A DNA stretch of 54,410 nt, taken from contig JAFGOY010000050.1 in NCBI GenBank assembly GCA_016926255.1, forward strand, positions 1-54,410, given 5' to 3'. Origin of the DNA: Anaerolineae bacterium. GTDB lineage: Bacteria; Chloroflexota; Anaerolineae; Aggregatilineales; UBA3940. The position numbers and the translations under genes were made by a program. Numbering within the stretch: the first letter of the stretch is position 1; every line of letters starts with the position of its first letter. The notes under the pieces were generated by a model. It saw nothing but the letters and a program-made list of their open reading frames with translations. It was not told where the DNA came from and ran no database searches. Shown here one piece after another: positions 1-8,143 of the stretch.

Positions 1-23
1 CAGCTGTCTTGCAGCTGCTCCGG

Positions 24-52
24 AATAAAAAACCGCCGGACTTTTCGGCGGT
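24..52 (-). terminator. Rho-independent terminator (minus strand)
   Basis: Read on the minus strand, a 7-bp stem (ACCGCCG with CGGCGGT, positions 52-46 and 38-32) with a 7-nt loop is followed directly by TTTTTTATT. This is a textbook intrinsic terminator. It lies about 75 nt beyond another minus-strand terminator, so it probably ends a separate short transcript or acts as a backup. Confidence 0.8.
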
Positions 53-111
53 GGAACGGACACTCTATCGCGTCTTGCTCTGCGATGATGAAGTACAGTA
101 GTCCGTCCACC
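50..111 (-). other. Structured element before the terminator; possible small RNA or attenuator
   Basis: On the minus strand the 3' part of this segment (TCCG..CCACC, positions 60-50) pairs with its 5' part (GGTGG.CGGA, 111-102), enclosing a second hairpin (ATCGC 86-82 with GCGAT 71-67). The last three bases of the outer stem are also the first three of the terminator at 24-52, so the two structures compete slightly. A strong AAGGAGG lies just upstream at about 112-118, and a reading frame from GTG stays open to the window edge, so a gene start running off the left edge cannot be excluded. I do not recognise a known RNA family. Confidence 0.35.
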
Positions 112-128
112 TCCTTATCACTTCTGAT

Positions 129-151
129 AAAAAACTTGGGGAAACCCCAAG
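129..151 (-). terminator. Rho-independent terminator of the aminotransferase unit
   Basis: On the minus strand a perfect 7-bp stem (CTTGGGG with CCCCAAG, 3-nt loop) is followed by TTTTTT. It lies 94 nt past the stop codon of the aminotransferase gene and is its natural transcript end. Confidence 0.85.
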
Positions 152-244
152 ACAGAAAACAGTATATCATGTTTCCAGGTACGAATCAAGACTTTTTAAC
201 AAATTCGTTAAAATTGGCTCAATTACCTCTCGACAGGCACCATT

Positions 245-1585
245 TCAAGCCGACTCGACCTCTGCTACAGCCTCGTCGATTGACCTCGCCAGCCTCGACA
301 CAATCACCCCAATCTGTTCCGCCTGAACAATCAACGGCGGCGCGATCATCACGTGATCCCCCGACCGGCCATCCACACAGCCCGCCATCGCGTAAACAAT
401 CAGCCCACCGGCGAAGGCAGCATCGAACACCTTCTCAGCGAGTTTATCGCCAGGCAAGAACGGCTCCTTTGTTTGTCGGTCACGAACCAGTTCTACAGCC
501 CACATCAACCCCTGGCCGCGAATATCGCCCACATGATCATGATCGCCAAATGCGGCGAGAAGCCTATCCCCCAGCAGTTTCCCGGTCGATCTGACCGCAT
601 CGAGCAGGTTGTGTTTCTCGATGTATTCTATCGTCGCGACACCGGCAGCCGCCCCGACCGGTTGATGGCTGAACGTCCCCCCATGATTGAAATCGCCAAG
701 TTGATCCCATACCAGATCGACCCACTCACCGCGCATCGCCGCAGCACTGAGCGGGAAGTAACCACCGGACAACCCTTTACCCATGGTCACCACATCCGGC
801 GTAACCGGCCACTGCTCGACGGCGAACCAGCGGCCAACGCGCCCCATACCGGTCATCACCTCGTCGACGATCAGCAGCACGCCGTGACGGTCGCAAATTT
901 CGCGAATACGCGCCAGATAGCCATCGGGCGGAACGACCGCGCCCAGCGTCGCCCCAGCGATGGGTTCGGCGATGAACGCAGCAACGGTATCGGCCCCCTG
1001 CCGGAGGATTTCATCTTCAAGCGCATCGGCGCAGCGCAGATCGCAGGCCGGGTATTCGGCTTTGAAGGGGCAACGATAGCAGTAGGGCGCAGGGATGTGC
1101 GGCATGTCGGTGAACATCGGAGCATAGGGCGCACGCATCGACGGCTTGCCCATGACGGCCAGCGCGCCGAGCGTTGCACCGTGATACGATCCCCAGCGGC
1201 CAATGATTTTATATCGACCTGATTCACCTCTGGCGATCTGCACCTGCCGGGCAAATTTGATCGCCGTTTCGACTGCTTCCGCGCCGGATGTCTGGAAATA
1301 GAGCCGGGCATCGGGCATCGGGAGACGTTCAGCCAGCAGCGCCGACAGTTTCTCAAGGGGCTGGCTGGTGAACATCGAGGCGTGGGCATAGGCGACCTGC
1401 CCCGCCTGATCGCCTATCGCGTCGGCAATTTCCCGGATACCATGACCGACATTGACAACAATCGCCCCACCGGAGCCATCGATATACTGCTTCCTCTGGT
1501 CGTCGTAGAGATAAATCCCTTCGCCATGCGAAATGACCGGCTTGGAACGCTTTGGTTTTCGATAGAATACCGACGAGTGACTCAT
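245..1585 (-). CDS. Class III PLP-dependent aminotransferase
   Basis: The 446-residue protein has the fold-type I, class III aminotransferase pattern: an N-terminal GEGIYLYD strand, a glycine-rich turn (GSGGA), the cofactor-ring Asp in LLIVDEV near residue 230, and the Schiff-base Lys in TMGKGLSGG near residue 268. Family members move an amino group from omega-amines or amino acids (ornithine, 4-aminobutyrate, beta-alanine and others) to a keto acid. The substrate cannot be read from the sequence. Length is normal for the family. The ATG at 1585 has a GGGGGG ribosome-binding site 2-8 nt upstream. The gene lies 17 nt behind the PD-(D/E)XK-like gene, so the two are probably co-transcribed and end at the terminator at 129-151. 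Confident as to family, not substrate. Confidence 0.9.
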   Translation of the reverse strand: MSHSSVFYRKPKRSKPVISHGEGIYLYDDQRKQYIDGSGGAIVVNVGHGIREIADAIGDQAGQVAYAHASMFTSQPLEKLSALLAERLPMPDARLYFQTSGAEAVETAIKFARQVQIARGESGRYKIIGRWGSYHGATLGALAVMGKPSMRAPYAPMFTDMPHIPAPYCYRCPFKAEYPACDLRCADALEDEILRQGADTVAAFIAEPIAGATLGAVVPPDGYLARIREICDRHGVLLIVDEVMTGMGRVGRWFAVEQWPVTPDVVTMGKGLSGGYFPLSAAAMRGEWVDLVWDQLGDFNHGGTFSHQPVGAAAGVATIEYIEKHNLLDAVRSTGKLLGDRLLAAFGDHDHVGDIRGQGLMWAVELVRDRQTKEPFLPGDKLAEKVFDAAFAGGLIVYAMAGCVDGRSGDHVMIAPPLIVQAEQIGVIVSRLARSIDEAVAEVESA

Positions 1586-1602
1586 ATCCCCCCTACCCCC
1601 GA

Positions 1603-2292
1603 TCAGCCTGATAACCGCTCATAGAGATACGCGTTGCCCCGTTTCCCAACTCGCTCGACAGCGCCCATCTCGTACAGGCAGTAGGCCATCGACTGGGCAA
1701 GGCGCAGGCGTTCGCCAATTGCCTCAGAGAGATCACGGGTCGTGAACGGGTCTTCGAGATCGTCGGGGAGCAAAGCCCGCCAGTCTCCAACCGTATGCAG
1801 TCTGACCTGCCCCTCGACTTCAAGCAGCCGTGTATCGACGATACTCCATCCTTTGCGCCGCCAGCTTCCCCGACCGTCGTCGACGCGAACCTCGTCGATA
1901 TGAACGAATACAACTTCTATCGTAAGGTTCGGATGGCTGACAAGCGCAGGGAAACTGACCAGTTCGCGGAAGACGGTATAGACGCTGTTCCGCTGCGGCG
2001 ATTTGCGCCGGTCAAGCTGTGTCTCCCCATCTCCGGCAAGCTTCACGATCCACTTCCGGGTGACGACCGGGTAGACGAGCCGCACCGGGTGATCTTTGAC
2101 GAGCACCTTGAGCTTGCGCCGGATGGCGTGGAAGTGCCGCGTCTGTATCTCGATCAACTGCCCGCCGCGAACGATGTCAACGAAGTAGCTGCCAACCTTC
2201 TTTTCGAGTTCGTCACCCGGCTGGGCGATCCACTCCTTCAAGGCTGCATGCAGCGAACGTTCCGACAGCGTTCCGATCTGTGAATCTGACAC
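1603..2292 (-). CDS. Uncharacterised protein: PD-(D/E)XK-like nuclease fold plus C-terminal winged helix
   Basis: The 229-residue soluble protein has no assigned function that I know of. Its N-terminus follows the PD-(D/E)XK order: a helix with Glu11 (SERSLH), a strand with Asp39 (YFVDIV), then a strand with Glu48 and Gln50 (LIEIQ) and a basic helix (residues 53-63). Gln in place of the usual Lys is tolerated in some members. The C-terminal 50 residues (FTTRDLSEAIG ... LYEMGAVERVGKRG) look like a winged helix, suggesting DNA binding. The start is a GTG at 2292 with AGGGGG six bases upstream. It is followed at 17 nt by the aminotransferase; I see no methylase or helicase nearby, so a restriction role is unsupported. 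It could equally be a non-catalytic regulator. The nuclease reading is inference from motif spacing. Confidence 0.7.
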   Translation of the reverse strand: MSDSQIGTLSERSLHAALKEWIAQPGDELEKKVGSYFVDIVRGGQLIEIQTRHFHAIRRKLKVLVKDHPVRLVYPVVTRKWIVKLAGDGETQLDRRKSPQRNSVYTVFRELVSFPALVSHPNLTIEVVFVHIDEVRVDDGRGSWRRKGWSIVDTRLLEVEGQVRLHTVGDWRALLPDDLEDPFTTRDLSEAIGERLRLAQSMAYCLYEMGAVERVGKRGNAYLYERLSG

Positions 2293-2325
2293 AATCCCCC
2301 TGCGTCAATGCTATTCGTGTGAGCT

Positions 2326-2361
2326 AAAGAAAGCACAACCGGGGCTGACTGTCAACCCCGG
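2326..2361 (-). terminator. Probable terminator after the DUF2807 lipoprotein gene
   Basis: On the minus strand CCGGGG and CCCCGG form a 6-bp GC stem with an 11-nt loop, followed by TTGTGCTTTCTTT. The T tract is interrupted, so termination may be partial. A second perfect hairpin (CGGTTTT/AAAACCG, about 2379-2396) sits between this and the upstream stop codon. Confidence 0.45.
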
Positions 2362-2401
2362 CGGTTAGTGTGTCCATCGGTTTTTCGAAAACCGGGTGCA
2401 G

Positions 2402-3154
2402 TTACTTTGTCCCCTTGTTGGTGACAACCCCGCCGCCGGTCACATCGCGGGAAAGCTCTGGCGAACCATAGTAGTTGACATCCCCCGCCCCGGTGACTGT
2501 GACGTCAAGGCGGTCGGTCACCCAGACATTCGCGCCACCGGCACCGGTTATCTCGATGAATGCCGTCTGGCTTTGCAGATCGTAAGCACGGTAGCTGCCA
2601 AGCCCGGTCACCTCGACCGACTGATTCACGACATCACCGGACGCCTCGAATCCCCCTGCCCCGGTAAGGGTGACATCAAGATTGTTGGCGCTCAATGCAT
2701 CGAACGAAATGTCACCAGCACCGCTCAGGAGCACATCGAGTTGATCCGTATCGAGCGATTCGACCTCGACCAGCCCGGCACCTGAAACCTCCAGCGACGA
2801 TAGATCATCTACCATGAGCCTGTAGTTCAACGTGTCGGTTGGCTTCATGATCTGAGCATCACCACCTCTGAGCGAGAACGCGCTTTCATCAATCTTGATC
2901 TCCAGCGTATCGCCGACCACGTCGGTCTTGATGTACTGAAGCAGGTTGTCATCCGTTTCGATAACCAGGCTTTCGGCATCCCCCTGGGTGATAGTGAGTT
3001 TGCCGTAAGCGGCGAAATCGACCCGGCTGAATCCCTCGACCGGGCGAACCTCTTCGACTACGTTTCCAGACCCCTCGATGACGTACACCGAGCAGCCGCT
3101 CACCAGAATACCAGCGATAACTACCAATAAACCAATTGAAAGATTTTTCATCAT
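2402..3154 (-). CDS. DUF2807 (GIN-type) lipoprotein
   Basis: The 250-residue protein starts with a short lysine-containing hydrophobic segment ending in the lipobox LVSGC (Cys near 21), so it should be exported and lipid-anchored. The rest matches DUF2807, a right-handed beta-helix built of short repeats. Here the repeats are seen as recurring SGAG, TGAG and TGLG turns about 20-25 residues apart. The family's role is unknown; members are cell-surface proteins. Two ATG codons are adjacent, and the second (3151) is better spaced from the GAGG upstream. It is preceded by two DUF4013 genes on the same strand with only short gaps. Confidence 0.85.
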   Translation of the reverse strand: MMKNLSIGLLVVIAGILVSGCSVYVIEGSGNVVEEVRPVEGFSRVDFAAYGKLTITQGDAESLVIETDDNLLQYIKTDVVGDTLEIKIDESAFSLRGGDAQIMKPTDTLNYRLMVDDLSSLEVSGAGLVEVESLDTDQLDVLLSGAGDISFDALSANNLDVTLTGAGGFEASGDVVNQSVEVTGLGSYRAYDLQSQTAFIEITGAGGANVWVTDRLDVTVTGAGDVNYYGSPELSRDVTGGGVVTNKGTK

Positions 3155-3188
3155 GACCTCAAAATAGTTTGATATACTGAAACAACTT

Positions 3189-3941
3189 CTACACAGTATA
3201 CGTCGGGGACGTCAGCCCGGTTTCAGCCGCAAGCTGGCCGTAGAGATGGGCTGAGAACAAAACGATCAGCATACCAACCCCCATCCCAACGGCGTAGGCA
3301 ACAATCTGCCCCAGGCAGGGAATAAAACCCAGAACAACCATCAGACACCAGACCGGGATCATGATGATAAAGGAGAAACAGATTATATAGAGCACTGCCA
3401 GCAGCAGTTTGCCGATATTTTTCTTCAGATACCCCCAATGACCCTTGATGTCGAATAATTCGTTGAAGGTCTGCTCACCGGTTGAGAACCGGATTGTGGC
3501 GATCAGCGAGAATAGGGACGCGAGGATCGAGATCAGCAGGCCGACCAGCGTCACCAGGGAAAACGCCAGAATAAAGATTATCGAGGCTGCCATTGCCAGA
3601 GCAGTCCCGGCATCCTCACTCACTCCTGCCGCCAGGGGCAGGATTCCCATCGGGACGAATAGCACCACCGCAATGATTGGGAAGAGAATAAACGAGGGTA
3701 TGAATCCATAAGCCAGCCCGGCGACAAAGAGATACAGCCCCTTCATGAAATAATCGCTCAGATTCTCCCAGGCTGGGAGCGGACGCGTTTCACCCTTTGC
3801 CACGTTGCGAATGACATCGGCCATGTAGCCGGACATGGCAAAGTTCAATATCGGCACCAATGAGATCAATGCCCCCAGAGCCACTTTCTCGAACCATTTC
3901 TCGTCCTCATAGACATAGTTGAAAGCCCGACTGAAATCCAT
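3189..3941 (-). CDS. DUF4013 multi-pass membrane protein (first of two)
   Basis: I chose the ATG at 3941 because AGGAGG lies 7 nt upstream and the paralogue next door begins the same way (M-D/N-F-x-RAF). The 250-residue product has about five to six hydrophobic segments separated by short loops, and matches the DUF4013 pattern: an N-terminal amphipathic start, SGYMADVIRNVAKGE after the first membrane segment, FNELFDIKGHWGYL in the middle and a C-terminal LFSAHLYGQLAAETG. No function is established. It is a tandem paralogue of the gene at 4044-4739, with the C-terminal motif conserved almost exactly at both protein and DNA level. Confidence 0.85.
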   Translation of the reverse strand: MDFSRAFNYVYEDEKWFEKVALGALISLVPILNFAMSGYMADVIRNVAKGETRPLPAWENLSDYFMKGLYLFVAGLAYGFIPSFILFPIIAVVLFVPMGILPLAAGVSEDAGTALAMAASIIFILAFSLVTLVGLLISILASLFSLIATIRFSTGEQTFNELFDIKGHWGYLKKNIGKLLLAVLYIICFSFIIMIPVWCLMVVLGFIPCLGQIVAYAVGMGVGMLIVLFSAHLYGQLAAETGLTSPTYTV

Positions 3942-4043
3942 TTCGATCTCCTCCTGAGTGGTTGAACGACACGTTTCACCGCCCCGGCACATAAGCACCG
4001 GGCCATCAATGCTACCGCTTCCCGGACATTATATGACGAAACG

Positions 4044-4739
4044 CTATGACTCCGTAACCTGTGGAGCAGCTAACCCGGTTTCAGCCGCAAGCTGACCATA
4101 TATATGTGCCGAAAACAGCGCAGACAGCATAATTACAACTATCGAAAAAACGCAACCGACAACTGCGCCCCAAAAAGGAATACGCCCCCGCATAAATATC
4201 GAGCAGGGGAATAGCGCGATGACCATGATAGTGAATACAACTATATAAAGCCAGGCCATCAGCAGTTCCCCCAGATATTCGATGAGGTAGTCCAGGTGGC
4301 CTTTGATATCAAACAGTTCATTGAAAGTCAGTGTACCGGTCGAGAAACGGATCCGGGCAATCGTCGAAATCAAAGAGGCGAGGATTAACAACAGAATGCC
4401 CACAGCCAGCACCAGGAAGCTGCCCTGCGTCAGACCGAAATCGCCATTCTCACCATAAGCCACGGCGATGGTCGACAGGATGACGCCCAGGGGGATTAAC
4501 CCGTAGATCATCTTGGCAACGAGAACATACAACCCCTTCAGAAAGAAATCTCCCAAGTTACCCTTCCATTCCGGGAGTGGATATGAGCTATCATTGGCGA
4601 CATTGCGGATCACCATCACAACGTAGCCAGACAACGTCAGATTCAAAATCGGTACCATTGTGATCAATGCCGCAGCGACCATTTTCTCTATCCAGTGATC
4701 ATCTTCGAAGACATAACCAAAGGCCCGTCCGAAATTCAT
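4044..4739 (-). CDS. DUF4013 multi-pass membrane protein (second of two)
   Basis: The 231-residue integral membrane protein shares with its neighbour the N-terminus (MNFGRAFGYVFED), the SGYVVMVIRNVA loop, FNELFDIKGHLDYL and the C-terminal LFSAHIYGQLAAETG. The central part differs more, as expected after an old duplication. AGGGAA lies 7 nt before the ATG at 4739. The gene starts 18 nt after the thiolase stop, so it is probably in the same transcript. Function unknown. Confidence 0.85.
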   Translation of the reverse strand: MNFGRAFGYVFEDDHWIEKMVAAALITMVPILNLTLSGYVVMVIRNVANDSSYPLPEWKGNLGDFFLKGLYVLVAKMIYGLIPLGVILSTIAVAYGENGDFGLTQGSFLVLAVGILLLILASLISTIARIRFSTGTLTFNELFDIKGHLDYLIEYLGELLMAWLYIVVFTIMVIALFPCSIFMRGRIPFWGAVVGCVFSIVVIMLSALFSAHIYGQLAAETGLAAPQVTES

Positions 4740-4757
4740 TCAGTATTTCCCTTAGCG

Positions 4758-6002
4758 TTAGACAGCCTCAATGATAGTTGTCTCGCCCTGCCCGACGCCC
4801 ACGCAGAGCGTCGCCAGGCCAAAGCGGGTAGACTGGCCGGACTGCTTTCTGCGGTGAAGCTCGTGGAGCAGCGTGGTCATGATCCGCGCGCCGGAACAGC
4901 CCAGCGGATGGCCAAGGGCAATCGCACCGCCGTTGACGTTGGTGATCGCCGGGTCGAAACCGGCCAGTTCCATCACCGCCAGCGACTGGACGGCAAAAGC
5001 CTCGTTCACCTCGATCAGATCGATCTCGCCAATCGTCAGGCCAGCACGCGAGAGCGCCTTTTCGGTGGCCGGAACCGGCCCCAGGCCCATTGTGCGCGGA
5101 TCGACGCCCGCCGCTGCGCTGCCCACCCAGCGGGCAATGGGATCGAAGCCCAGTTGATCGGCGCGCTTGGCGCTCATCATCAGGATGGCAGTGGCCCCAT
5201 CGTTCAAGCCGGAGGAATTACCCGCCGTCACCGTGCCGCCTGCGCGGAAAAGGGGCTTCAGGCGGGCCAGCGATTCGAGGCTGGTATCCAGCACCGCCTT
5301 ACCGCCTTCCATTTTGCAACGGGGATGCTCGTCGGTATCGAAACGGAGCGGGTCGCCTTTATGCTGCGGGATCGTCACCGGGACGATCTCGCCATCGAAG
5401 CGCCCGGTATTGATCGCCTCGACTGCCCGGCGGTGACTCTCCAATGCAAAGGCATCCTGTTTTTCACGGGTGAAAGCCGGGTATTTCTCGTAGATGTTTT
5501 CTGCCGTCTCGCCCATCGCTTCAAGCGGGAACAGCGCTTCGAGTTTTGGGTTGGGATAGCGCCAGCCGAGTGTCGTATCGTAAGCGGTGACATGTCCCGG
5601 CGCGAAGGCGCGTTCCTGCTTGGAGATCGACCAGGGCGAACGGCTCATGTTCTCGACGCCCCCGGCGATATAGATATCGCCCTCCCCCGCAGCGATTGCC
5701 CGCGCCGCCTGGTTGACCGCCGTCAACCCTGATGCACACAAGCGGTTGAAGGTCACCCCGGCGACATGGTGAGGGAACCCGGCCAGCAGCAGCGCCATCC
5801 GCGCCACATCGCGGTTATCTTCGCCCGCCTGGTTTGCGCAGCCCATATAGACTTCTTCGACAAGGGCGGGATCGATGCCCGTCCGCTCGACGAGCGCCAC
5901 GAGCGGGATCGCGCAGAGATCGTCAGCCCGGATGGACGAGAGCATCCCGCCGTGCTTCCCGACCGGCGTGCGAACGGCATCAACGATTACGACTTCTTCC
6001 AT
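4758..6002 (-). CDS. Thiolase (acetyl-CoA C-acyltransferase)
   Basis: The 414-residue protein is a full-length thiolase, which condenses or cleaves acyl-CoA thioesters in fatty-acid oxidation or acetoacetyl-CoA formation. Visible landmarks are the start [15 protein letters not shown], the nucleophilic Cys89 in NRLCASG, the active-site His in the [12 protein letters not shown] segment and the second catalytic Cys in [11 protein letters not shown] placed the start at 6002 because all upstream residues lie outside the family. It overlaps neither neighbour but follows the HAD gene by 22 nt. Degradative and biosynthetic subtypes cannot be separated by eye; the GHPLG..GARI form resembles the degradative FadA/PcaF type. 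Confidence 0.93.
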   Translation of the reverse strand: MEEVVIVDAVRTPVGKHGGMLSSIRADDLCAIPLVALVERTGIDPALVEEVYMGCANQAGEDNRDVARMALLLAGFPHHVAGVTFNRLCASGLTAVNQAARAIAAGEGDIYIAGGVENMSRSPWSISKQERAFAPGHVTAYDTTLGWRYPNPKLEALFPLEAMGETAENIYEKYPAFTREKQDAFALESHRRAVEAINTGRFDGEIVPVTIPQHKGDPLRFDTDEHPRCKMEGGKAVLDTSLESLARLKPLFRAGGTVTAGNSSGLNDGATAILMMSAKRADQLGFDPIARWVGSAAAGVDPRTMGLGPVPATEKALSRAGLTIGEIDLIEVNEAFAVQSLAVMELAGFDPAITNVNGGAIALGHPLGCSGARIMTTLLHELHRRKQSGQSTRFGLATLCVGVGQGETTIIEAV

Positions 6003-6024
6003 GGATGATCCCTGTTGGCTCGAT

Positions 6025-6702
6025 CTACCTTTGCCCATTGTGCGCCTGTTCGATGATCGACGCAAGCGGTACATCGGACAGGGAAGCAATCACCCGATCC
6101 GCGTGGCTGAAATCCGAGTGAACTGTCAGCAGATTTGGCACGGCGACCGCGTAAATCCCGGCCTGCTTTGCGGCGGTGATCCCAAGCACGGAATCTTCGT
6201 AGACAATCGCTTCCTGTGGTTGGACATTCAGGGCATCGAGCGCCGCCTGAAACAGATCGGGATGGGGCTTGACACGCTCCACATCGTCACCGCAGATGAT
6301 GCTATCGAAGCAGTCGACGATGCCGAGCCTGGAAAGATGCCTGTCTACCCAATCGTGCCGGGAGCTTGATGCAACCGCCAGCCCAAGCCCCAGGTCTTTC
6401 GCCGCCCGGATGTGATCGGTTACGCCGGGCAGAAGCGCATTCGACTCAATGACCGCCAGCCACTGCTCGCGGACTTCCTCATTAACCAGAGTACGCCTCA
6501 GGGTTTGATCGCCGGTTTGCCCGGCCAGATACTCAATCGGGGCGAAATCAACAAGGGAGGAGTCGGTTCCGATCAACTGGAGATATTGATCAATCGGGAG
6601 ATCGACGCCGTTTTCGCGATAGATCGCCAGCCATGTTTCGTATTCCGGGGTTTCCGTATCGAGGATCAGGCCATCAAAATCAAAAATCAGTGCTTTAATC
6701 AT
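6025..6702 (-). CDS. HAD-superfamily hydrolase, beta-phosphoglucomutase/phosphatase type
   Basis: The 225-residue protein has the HAD motifs in order: motif [10 protein letters not shown] with the nucleophile and acid Asp (residues 8 and 10), motif II in VASSS (about residue 116), the Lys in ERVKPHPD and motif III in [10 protein letters not shown] helical cap between motifs I and II (residues 18-85) places it in subclass I, near beta-phosphoglucomutase and sugar-phosphate phosphatases. The substrate is unknown. It leads a short minus-strand run with the thiolase 22 nt downstream and lies just beyond the terminator of the M50 protease gene. Confidence 0.9.
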   Translation of the reverse strand: MIKALIFDFDGLILDTETPEYETWLAIYRENGVDLPIDQYLQLIGTDSSLVDFAPIEYLAGQTGDQTLRRTLVNEEVREQWLAVIESNALLPGVTDHIRAAKDLGLGLAVASSSRHDWVDRHLSRLGIVDCFDSIICGDDVERVKPHPDLFQAALDALNVQPQEAIVYEDSVLGITAAKQAGIYAVAVPNLLTVHSDFSHADRVIASLSDVPLASIIEQAHNGQR

Positions 6703-6760
6703 ACGCTGCTGGTTTCGATCCTTTTTAATTATCTGCCATCTGAGTGCGAGATTATACCCA

Positions 6761-6794
6761 TAAAAAAACTGTGCGGCGCGCTGCCCACACAGTT
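6761..6794 (-). terminator. Rho-independent terminator after the M50 protease gene
   Basis: On the minus strand AACTGTG pairs with CACAGTT around a GC-rich 14-nt loop and runs into TTTTTTTA. It lies 29 nt after the protease stop codon and separates that gene from the HAD-thiolase run. Confidence 0.8.
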
Positions 6795-6822
6795 TTCTCG
6801 AATTCGTCCTGCCACGCTTCTT

Positions 6823-7980
6823 TTACCGGGGATTGAATACCCGGTTGTCCAGGCTCGACAGCGCCTGCAAATAGGCGATCACGTCACCGCGACGCACCAC
6901 GCCCATCAGCTTACCGGCCCCCATCACGGGTAGAATGGATGCCTGGAACCGGTCGAAACTGCGCAGCGCCGACCAGATTTCAGTCTCAGGCGACAGGATC
7001 GCAGCCTTATCGAGCGGGGTCATCGCCTCGGAGAGGGCAGCTTCCTGCCAGCGATAAGGTGACACTTTCTGAATATTGTTGGCCGACAGAATACCCACTG
7101 GGGTATCCTCTTCGGTGATCACAAAGACACGCTGGCCCTGCCCCAGGATATGAGCATTGACCACTTGCTGGATCGTCAGGCTTGATGGAAGGGAAGCCAC
7201 GTTCTGATTCATCACCTGATCGACCGTTCGCCCGGTGAGGGCATCACGCAAACGCTGGGCGCTGATCTCGGCAACCGCCGCCCGGTTCAGGAACAGACCG
7301 ATCAGGCCCATCCACAGCCCGCCACTGACATCACCCGACAATCCGCGCCAGATGCCCAGCCCGACGAATCCCACCGCGACCAAACGCCCCACCGACCCGG
7401 CAATCGTCGTCGCCTGCCGCAGACTGCCTGTGATCCCCCAGATGATTGAACGCAGCACGCGCCCGCCATCGAGCGGGAACCCCGGAACCAGATTGAAGAT
7501 CGCCAGCATCAGGTTGATCTGAGCCAGATAGCCCAGAACGGCAATCAGCGGATCAAGCCCATCGACCAGATAGGGCAGCGCCAGCCAGATCACCCCGGTG
7601 ACAACCGCAATCCCCATACTTACCAGCGGTCCGGCGACCGCCACGCAAAATTCGCTGACGGCATTGGGCGACTCATCACCTAATTCGGCAACACCACCAA
7701 AGATCATCAGACGCACCCGCCGGACGGGGATTTTGAACACCAGTGCGGTCAGCGCATGGCCGAACTCGTGGAGCAGAACGCTAACAAACAACAGGATCGC
7801 CGTCACTGCGCCCAACAGAATATTGAACCAGACCGGGGAATCGGGAAGCTGCGCCGGATAAACAGTGGACGCCAGAGACCAGGTGAGAAGGCCAAATATC
7901 AAGAACCAGGAAAGATCGAGATAGACCGGGACGCCGAACACACGCCCCAAACGGATCGATTGCATGTTTCTACCCACCAT
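6823..7980 (-). CDS. Site-2-type M50 zinc metalloprotease with two CBS domains
   Basis: The 385-residue membrane protease cuts substrates within the bilayer. It has the zinc-binding HEFGH at residues 71-75, a further membrane segment, and the third-ligand motif NLVPGFPLDGGR around 170. About six membrane segments occupy residues 20-235. A CBS pair follows (about 255-385; TVDQVMNQNV and LSEAMTPLD), a usual arrangement in bacterial SpoIVFB-like proteases where CBS domains bind adenylates. The ATG at 7980 was chosen for its GAGGT five bases upstream; an alternative lies at 7965. The gene stands alone between two terminators. Confidence 0.92.
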   Translation of the reverse strand: MVGRNMQSIRLGRVFGVPVYLDLSWFLIFGLLTWSLASTVYPAQLPDSPVWFNILLGAVTAILLFVSVLLHEFGHALTALVFKIPVRRVRLMIFGGVAELGDESPNAVSEFCVAVAGPLVSMGIAVVTGVIWLALPYLVDGLDPLIAVLGYLAQINLMLAIFNLVPGFPLDGGRVLRSIIWGITGSLRQATTIAGSVGRLVAVGFVGLGIWRGLSGDVSGGLWMGLIGLFLNRAAVAEISAQRLRDALTGRTVDQVMNQNVASLPSSLTIQQVVNAHILGQGQRVFVITEEDTPVGILSANNIQKVSPYRWQEAALSEAMTPLDKAAILSPETEIWSALRSFDRFQASILPVMGAGKLMGVVRRGDVIAYLQALSSLDNRVFNPR

Positions 7981-8066
7981 TGAACCTCGATTGCCAGTAA
8001 ACCTTAAACGCATACATCATGATCTGAGTGTAGCGACATTACAGAAGGTGGGCCATAAGAACGGAG

Positions 8067-8108
8067 TAAAAAACCTCTCCGGAACGATTTAGCGTCGATC
8101 CGGAGAGG
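8067..8108 (-). terminator. Rho-independent terminator after the GT39 pair
   Basis: On the minus strand a perfect 10-bp stem (CCTCTCCGGA with TCCGGAGAGG, 15-nt loop) is followed by TTTTTTA. It ends the transcript of the two tandem glycosyltransferases. Confidence 0.9.
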
Positions 8109-8143
8109 TTATCGATTCGTTGTGAGCCGTCGATTTACAGCGA

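Noticed and set aside
24-111. T-box or other known riboswitch at the left edge
   Set aside because: The conserved T-box sequence and specifier-loop features are not seen; only generic stems and a terminator can be supported.
353-1222. Long plus-strand open frame opposite the aminotransferase gene
   Set aside because: It is the antisense shadow of a well-conserved enzyme gene; the product is Arg/His-rich, with no family similarity and no ribosome-binding site.
1603-2292. Restriction endonuclease of a restriction-modification system
   Set aside because: The fold hint is weak and there is no methyltransferase, specificity subunit or helicase nearby.
4695-5732. Plus-strand open frame of 345 codons opposite the thiolase
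   Set aside because: Antisense of a full-length thiolase with intact catalytic residues; GC-rich DNA makes such shadows common.
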